Positions 58,910 to 64,000 of a DNA stretch of 64,000 nt are shown piece by piece. The notes below the pieces were generated by a model. That model was not told the DNA's origin. It saw only the letters and a list, made by a program, of their open reading frames with translations, and did not search any database. Position 1 is the first letter of the stretch, and every line of letters begins with the position of its first letter. This DNA is from DATAOG01 sp963753685 (GTDB taxonomy: Bacteria; Pseudomonadota; Alphaproteobacteria; Geminicoccales; Geminicoccaceae). The stretch lies in NCBI GenBank assembly GCA_963753685.1, contig CAVWDE010000020.1, positions 367,318 through 431,317 on the forward strand. Direction: 5' to 3'. A program made the translations under genes and the position numbers.

Positions 58910-59947
58910 TCAACCTCGACGCGCGAGCGCGTAGAGGGCGATGCCGCAGGCGACCGAGACGTTGAGGCTCGGCATGGCGGTGGCGATCGGCAGGCGCGCA
59001 GCGAGGTCGCAATGCTCGCGCACCAGGCGGCGCAGACCCGTTCCCTCGGCACCCAGCACCAGCGCGAGGTTGTCGGTGTCAGGCGCCTGGTCGATGGTCG
59101 CCTCGGCCAGGGCGTCGAGGGCGAGCCGCCAGTAGCCGAGCTCGGCCAGCTGATCGAGCGCCCGGGCGAGGTTGGTGACCTCGACCACCGGCACCAGATC
59201 GAGGGCGCCCGAGGCGGCCTTGGCGGCCGCGCCGCCGAGCTCGGCGCTGCGGCGCTCGGGCAGGACCAGGGCGCGCACCTCGAACGCCGCGGCCGAGCGC
59301 AGGATCGCGCCGACATTGTGCGGGTCGTTGACCTGGTCGAGCACCAGCACCAGGTTGCGGCCCGGCTCGGGGGCGAGCGCGCGGCCGAGGTCGAGCCTGG
59401 GCAGCGGCGCGACCGAGAGCGCCAGGCCCTGATGGACCGCGCCGGGCCCGAGCTTGCGGTCGATCTCCTCGCGCTCGACGGTCAGGACCTCGAGCCCCGG
59501 CCGGCTGGCGGCCGCGCCCAGGGCTGCCAGCGCCTCGGCGGTGGCGAGCAGCCGGTGACAGCTGCGTTGGTGGTTGGCGAGCGCCGCCTCGACCGCGTGG
59601 CGGCCATAGAGCCAAAGGCCGCGCGCCGCGGCCGCCTTTGACGCCGCCCGCCGGACCGGCGCCGCCGCCGCAGGACCTGTCTTCGAACCAGGCGCCGGCG
59701 GCGCCGGCCGCGGTTTTGCTGCCGGCGCGGCTGCGCGCGCCTTGGTGGCGACCGCCGCAGCGGCCCGCTGGCGTTTCGGTGCTGGTGCGGCCGCGCGACT
59801 CCTCTTAGATACCGCCCGCGCGTCAGCTGCCGCTCGCGTCTTCTTAGATACCGCCGGCGCGTCAGCTGCCGCTCGCGCCTTGGCGGGCTTCCGCCCCGGC
59901 CGCCTGGCGTTGCGCGGGGCAGGCCTGGGGCCGCGTTCACGCTTCAT
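58910..59947 (-). CDS. rlmB: 23S rRNA 2'-O-methyltransferase, RlmB/TrmH (SpoU) family
   Basis: A 345-residue SPOUT methyltransferase. The C-terminal 240 residues hold the RlmB domain: LWLYGRHAVEAAL substrate-binding start, DQVNDPHNVGAILRSA (motif 1), LVLGAEGTGL (motif 2) and SLNVSVACGIALY (motif 3). It methylates G2251 of 23S rRNA in E. coli. The first ~105 residues are a disordered Lys/Arg/Ala tail with a 13-residue tandem repeat, like histone-H1-type tails. It is divergent from tRNA-Tyr and tuf, the usual alphaproteobacterial position. Confidence 0.92.
   Translation of the reverse strand: MKRERGPRPAPRNARRPGRKPAKARAAADAPAVSKKTRAAADARAVSKRSRAAAPAPKRQRAAAAVATKARAAAPAAKPRPAPPAPGSKTGPAAAAPVRRAASKAAAARGLWLYGRHAVEAALANHQRSCHRLLATAEALAALGAAASRPGLEVLTVEREEIDRKLGPGAVHQGLALSVAPLPRLDLGRALAPEPGRNLVLVLDQVNDPHNVGAILRSAAAFEVRALVLPERRSAELGGAAAKAASGALDLVPVVEVTNLARALDQLAELGYWRLALDALAEATIDQAPDTDNLALVLGAEGTGLRRLVREHCDLAARLPIATAMPSLNVSVACGIALYALARRG
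59803..59879 (-). repeat. 39-bp tandem duplication in the rlmB 5' coding region
   Basis: Two 39-base units beginning TCTTAGATACCGCC (plus strand), nearly identical, encode repeats of A-A-A-D-A-x-A-V-S-K in the basic tail. The in-frame period keeps the protein open. Confidence 0.75.
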
Positions 59948-59981
59948 CGAAGCCTCCCTGGCGGCCCGGCCGCCACCGCGG

Positions 59982-60009
59982 TTGACAAAGGACTTGCAAT
60001 AACCATACT
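59982..60009 (+). promoter_or_regulatory. promoter for tRNA-Tyr / tRNA-Gly / tuf
   Basis: TTGACA (59982-59987) and CATACT (60004-60009) are separated by 16 bases, close to a sigma-70 consensus, about 55 bases before the tRNA-Tyr 5' end. It is a good candidate for transcription of the tRNA-tuf unit. Confidence 0.55.
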
Positions 60010-60063
60010 CCCGCCCACCTTTCCCCTCCGGGGCAACGGTTTGGCGGTATTGTAGAGCGTCTT

Positions 60064-60149
60064 GGAGGGGTGGCCGAGTGGTTAAAGGCAGCAGACTGTA
60101 AATCTGCCCGCGTACGCGTACGTAGGTTCGAATCCTACCCCCTCCACCA
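60064..60149 (+). tRNA. tRNA-Tyr (GTA anticodon)
   Basis: An 86-base class II tRNA with acceptor stem GGAGGGG, D arm GCCGAGTGGTTAAAGGC, anticodon loop ACTGTAAATC containing GTA, a long variable arm, T arm GGTTCGAATCC and encoded CCA. Confidence 0.95.
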
Positions 60150-60287
60150 CGCCGCGAGGCCCTGGCCAGGGATGCCGGGAGCGAGGCCCGGAGCGACCAG
60201 GTCGAACCAGGCCAGAACCAGGCCAGAACCAGGGAAGAGAGCGTTCACTTTTGCCGATCTTGGTACTGCCCCCGGGTGCGGCTCGAT

Positions 60288-60361
<74 letters not shown>

Positions 60362-60422
60362 AGCCCGCCCCCAACCGTGCCGTAGTGCCGGCTCAACCGT
60401 GCTGTAAGCGAGGAATCGAGCG

Positions 60423-61616
<1,194 letters not shown>

Positions 61617-61743
61617 CGTCAGTCGCTTGTCCCGTTTCGTTCATGCGCCTCTTGCGCCCCAGCCGGAAAATGCGTAGCTACTGCGCCGGCCGTCGCGGGG
61701 GCCGCCCGCCGCAGGGCAGGTCCGGCCGGCCGGTGCCAGGGAT

Positions 61744-61819
61744 AGGAGTGTAGCTCAACTGGTAGAGCACCGGTCTCCAAAACCGGGGGTTGGGGGTTCG
61801 AGCCCCTCCACTCCTGCCA
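61744..61819 (+). tRNA. tRNA-Trp (CCA anticodon)
   Basis: A 76-base cloverleaf with acceptor AGGAGTG, D arm GCTCAACTGGTAGAGC, anticodon loop CTCCAAA containing CCA, T arm GGGGTTCGAGCCCC and encoded CCA. It lies between tuf and secE, the conserved proteobacterial order. Confidence 0.95.
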
Positions 61820-61907
61820 GGCGCTGCCCGTCGACGAGCTGGCGGGCGTACGGGCGGCCGTCGCGGTGGCGGTTGCGGTAAGCCAAGGGACAGGATCGAT
61901 CGTCGGC

Positions 61908-62105
61908 ATGGCAAGGACCTCACCGGCGCAGTTCGTTCGCGAAGTGCGCCAAGAGATGGCCAAGGTGACGTGGCCGACCCGCAAGGAGCTGGTGGTCACG
62001 ACGGTCAGCGTGTTCGCGATGGCGATCGCGGCCGCCCTGTTCTTCTTCATGGTCGATCAGGTGATCGCGGTGGCGGTGGAACTGGTCTTGGGAATCGGGC
62101 GGTAA
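61908..62105 (+). CDS. secE: protein translocase subunit SecE
   Basis: A 65-residue single-span SecE of the short alphaproteobacterial type. It has the conserved cytosolic helix FVREVRQEMAKVTWPTRKE followed by one membrane span. It clamps SecY in the translocon. ATG 61908 gives MARTSPAQF. Its TAA overlaps the nusG ATG by one base. Confidence 0.96.
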   Translation: MARTSPAQFVREVRQEMAKVTWPTRKELVVTTVSVFAMAIAAALFFFMVDQVIAVAVELVLGIGR

Positions 62106-62635
62106 TGGCGGCGCGCTGGTACATCATTCACGTCTACTCCGGGTTCGAGAGGAAGGTCATGACCTCGATCCGCGAGCAGGCCCAGCAGCAGGGGCTGCAG
62201 GACCTGTTCGAGGAAATCATCGTGCCGATGGAGGAGGTGGTCGAGGTCAAGCGCGGCAAGAAGGTCAACGCCGAGCGCAAGTTCTTCCCGGGCTACGTGC
62301 TGGTCAAGATGGACCTCAACGACGAGACCTGGCATCTGGTGCGCAACACCGCCAAGGTCACGGGCTTCCTCGGCGCCGGCGGCAAGCCGATGCCGATCCC
62401 GGATGCCGAGGCCGAGCGCGTGCTGCATCAGATGCAGGAGGGGATCGAACACCCGCGGCCGCTGGTGACTTTCATCTACGGCGATCAGGTGCGGGTCACG
62501 GACGGGCCCTTCAGCTCGTTCAACGGCACGGTCGAGGAGGTCGACGAGTCCAAAGGTCGGCTCAAGGTGGCGGTCTCGATCTTCGGCCGGGCGACCCCGG
62601 TCGAGCTCGAATACTCGCAGGTCGAGAAGCTCTAG
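62105..62635 (+). CDS. nusG: transcription termination/antitermination protein NusG
   Basis: A 176-residue protein with an N-terminal NGN domain (WYIIHVYSGFERKVM, FFPGYVLVKM) that binds RNA polymerase and a C-terminal KOW domain (GDQVRVTDGPFSSFNGTVEEVD) that binds Rho or S10. It is translationally coupled to secE through a one-base TAATG overlap. Confidence 0.98.
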   Translation: MAARWYIIHVYSGFERKVMTSIREQAQQQGLQDLFEEIIVPMEEVVEVKRGKKVNAERKFFPGYVLVKMDLNDETWHLVRNTAKVTGFLGAGGKPMPIPDAEAERVLHQMQEGIEHPRPLVTFIYGDQVRVTDGPFSSFNGTVEEVDESKGRLKVAVSIFGRATPVELEYSQVEKL

Positions 62636-62707
62636 GTCGAGGCTGCGGGAGCGGCCGGGGCAAGGGCCCCGTCGCGCTGGTACCGCATCACCAGGGGAGG
62701 CCACCGG

Positions 62708-63136
62708 ATGGCCAAGAAGATCACCGGCTACATCAAGCTTCAGGTGCCGGCCGGCAAGGCCAACCCGTCGCCGCCGATCGGCCCGGCGCTCGGCCAGCGC
62801 GGCCTCAACATCATGGAGTTCTGCAAGGCGTTCAACGCCCAGACCCAGAACCTCGAACCCGGCATGCCGATCCCGGTGGTGATCACCGCGTTCGCCGATC
62901 GGACCTTCACCTTCGCGACCAAAACCCCGCCCACGAGCTATCTCCTCAAGCGCGCGGCCGGGCTCGAGAAGGGCGACAAGACCCCCGGCCGCACGCTCGC
63001 CGGCAGGGTCACGCTCGCGCAGGTCCGCGAGATCGCCGGCCAGAAGATGCAAGATCTCAATGCCAACGACCTCGACGCCGCGGTCAGCATGGTCAAGGGG
63101 TCGGCCCGGTCGATGGGCCTCGAGGTGGTGGAGTAG
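62708..63136 (+). CDS. rplK: 50S ribosomal protein L11
   Basis: A 142-residue L11 with the N-terminal domain (IKLQVPAGKANPSPPIGPALGQRGLNIMEFCKAFNA), site of thiostrepton and RelA/GTPase-centre action, and a C-terminal rRNA-binding domain ending in VKGSARSMGLEV. It follows nusG in the classical order. Confidence 0.98.
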   Translation: MAKKITGYIKLQVPAGKANPSPPIGPALGQRGLNIMEFCKAFNAQTQNLEPGMPIPVVITAFADRTFTFATKTPPTSYLLKRAAGLEKGDKTPGRTLAGRVTLAQVREIAGQKMQDLNANDLDAAVSMVKGSARSMGLEVVE

Positions 63137-63141
63137 GGCGG

Positions 63142-63837
63142 ATGGCGAACCCAGGCAAGCGGTTGAAGACGGCGCTCGAACGGATTGACCGGGACCGGAC
63201 CTATCCGCTCGACACGGCGGTCGGGCTGCTCAAGGTCTCTGCCACGGCCAAGTTCGATGAGAGCGTCGAGGTCGCGCTCAACCTCGGGGTCGATCCCCGC
63301 CACGCCGATCAGATGGTGCGCGGCACGGCCGACCTGCCGCACGGCACCGGCAAGAGCGTCCGGGTCGCGGTGTTCGCACGCGGCGACAAGGCCGAGGAGG
63401 CGCGGGCCGCGGGCGCCGACATCGTCGGTGCCGAGGATCTGGCGGCGACCATCCAGGGCGGCGAGATCGCCTTCGACCGCTGCATCGCGACCCCCGACCT
63501 GATGCCGGTGGTCGGCCGGCTCGGCCGGATTCTGGGGCCGCGCGGCCTGATGCCCAATCCCAAGCTCGGCACCGTCACCCCGAACGTCGCCCAGGCGGTC
63601 AGCGCCGCCAAAGCCGGCCAGGTCCAGTTCCGGGTCGAGAAGACCGGCATCGTGCATGCCGGCGTCGGCAAGGCGAGCTTCGGGCCAGAGCAGTTGGTCG
63701 ACAACATCAAGGCCTTCGTCGATGCGGTCAACAAGGCCAAGCCGTCGGGCGCCAAGGGAACCTACCTCAAGCGCGCGGCGATCAGCTCGACCATGGGCCC
63801 GGGCGTCAAGGTCGAGGTCGCGACCCTGCTCGGGTGA
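63142..63837 (+). CDS. rplA: 50S ribosomal protein L1
   Basis: A 231-residue L1 forming the ribosomal stalk opposite L7/L12. Typical segments are KFDESVEVALNLGVDPRHADQMVRGT, GRILGPRGLMPNPKLGTV and the C-terminal KGTYLKRAAISSTMGPGVKV. It starts five bases after rplK. In many bacteria L1 represses the rplKA message. Confidence 0.98.
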   Translation: MANPGKRLKTALERIDRDRTYPLDTAVGLLKVSATAKFDESVEVALNLGVDPRHADQMVRGTADLPHGTGKSVRVAVFARGDKAEEARAAGADIVGAEDLAATIQGGEIAFDRCIATPDLMPVVGRLGRILGPRGLMPNPKLGTVTPNVAQAVSAAKAGQVQFRVEKTGIVHAGVGKASFGPEQLVDNIKAFVDAVNKAKPSGAKGTYLKRAAISSTMGPGVKVEVATLLG

Positions 63838-64000
63838 GGGTCACCGGCCGTTCCGGCCACGCGAAAAAGGACTTGCACCCGACGTACGGCACACTATGTT
63901 GCTAGGTCTGTTCATGCGCGTTGAACGTCAACATCGAGCTGGAGCCTCCCTGCGACGGGTCGTCCGCGGGGCGGGCATGCTGCGTTGGCAACAAGGCTGC
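63838..64000 (+). other. start of the rplJL leader region
   Basis: 163 bases after rplA with no gene. By gene order the next gene should be rplJ, and in proteobacteria its mRNA leader folds to bind the L10-L7/L12 complex. A promoter is marked within it. Confidence 0.45.
63873..63900 (+). promoter_or_regulatory. probable rplJL promoter
   Basis: TTGCAC (63873-63878) and TATGTT (63895-63900) are 16 bases apart. The element shares AAGGACTTGCA with the region upstream of tRNA-Tyr. A promoter in the rplA-rplJ gap is known in other bacteria. Confidence 0.5.

Overview
The window is GC-rich DNA from a chromosome, most probably of an alphaproteobacterium (Rhodospirillales/Geminicoccales-like; the order is an inference). 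The main evidence is the run rlmB - tRNA-Tyr - tRNA-Gly - tuf - tRNA-Trp - secE - nusG - rplK - rplA at the right end and the ffh / dapF-mtaB-ftsY group at the left. Tat signals, an orphan TRAP binding protein, PQQ alcohol dehydrogenases and a SoeABC-type sulfite oxidase fit a metabolically versatile, respiring soil or water bacterium. No rRNA, prophage, complete insertion sequence or CRISPR array was seen.

Layout. 1-8.2 kb: housekeeping (two alpha/beta hydrolases, soluble transhydrogenase, SRP protein Ffh, dapF-mtaB-ftsY chain). 8.3-10.8 kb: a ParA-like ATPase and a 50-residue membrane protein, duplicated and partly decayed around a TRAP binding protein gene. 10.9-14.2 kb: AraD1-type hydrolase, uroporphyrinogen methyltransferase, a secreted protein, a cytochrome c. 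14.2-16.8 kb: a lower-GC island with a secreted caspase-like peptidase, a small membrane protein and a secreted protein. 17-20.7 kb: two tandem PQQ alcohol dehydrogenases with the lanthanide-type Asp pair. 21-23.7 kb: a cell-wall group (two L,D-transpeptidases, a Lys-ending Ala-rich lipoprotein, a DUF882 peptidase). 24-30.1 kb: ethanolamine-type permease, glutamine synthetase homologue and SDR, interrupted by a two-gene cassette. 30.4-38.4 kb: cation efflux, VapBC-type toxin-antitoxin, phospholipase C-like enzyme, an HPF-cold-shock fusion, MlaC, and a TSUP-TIGR02186-USP operon.

38.7-47.3 kb holds the most unusual unit. It is a minus-strand gene run with two LolA-like secreted proteins, a secreted protein carrying eight cysteines spaced exactly five residues apart, two large membrane proteins with duplicated GATase-like domains, and a TlpA-type thioredoxin. 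I do not recognise it as a described system. 47.6-52.6 kb: a SoeABC-type molybdoenzyme operon beside an ArsR repressor whose two cysteines match the spacing of persulfide sensors (BigR/SqrR). 52.7-58.4 kb: M23 peptidase, sulfotransferase, enolase-superfamily enzyme, tRNA-Thr, small cytochrome c.

Nine single-base frame breaks in eight genes, including the essential ftsY, are each repaired by one base. This looks at least partly like consensus error in a draft or metagenome assembly, so the broken genes should be read with that in mind.
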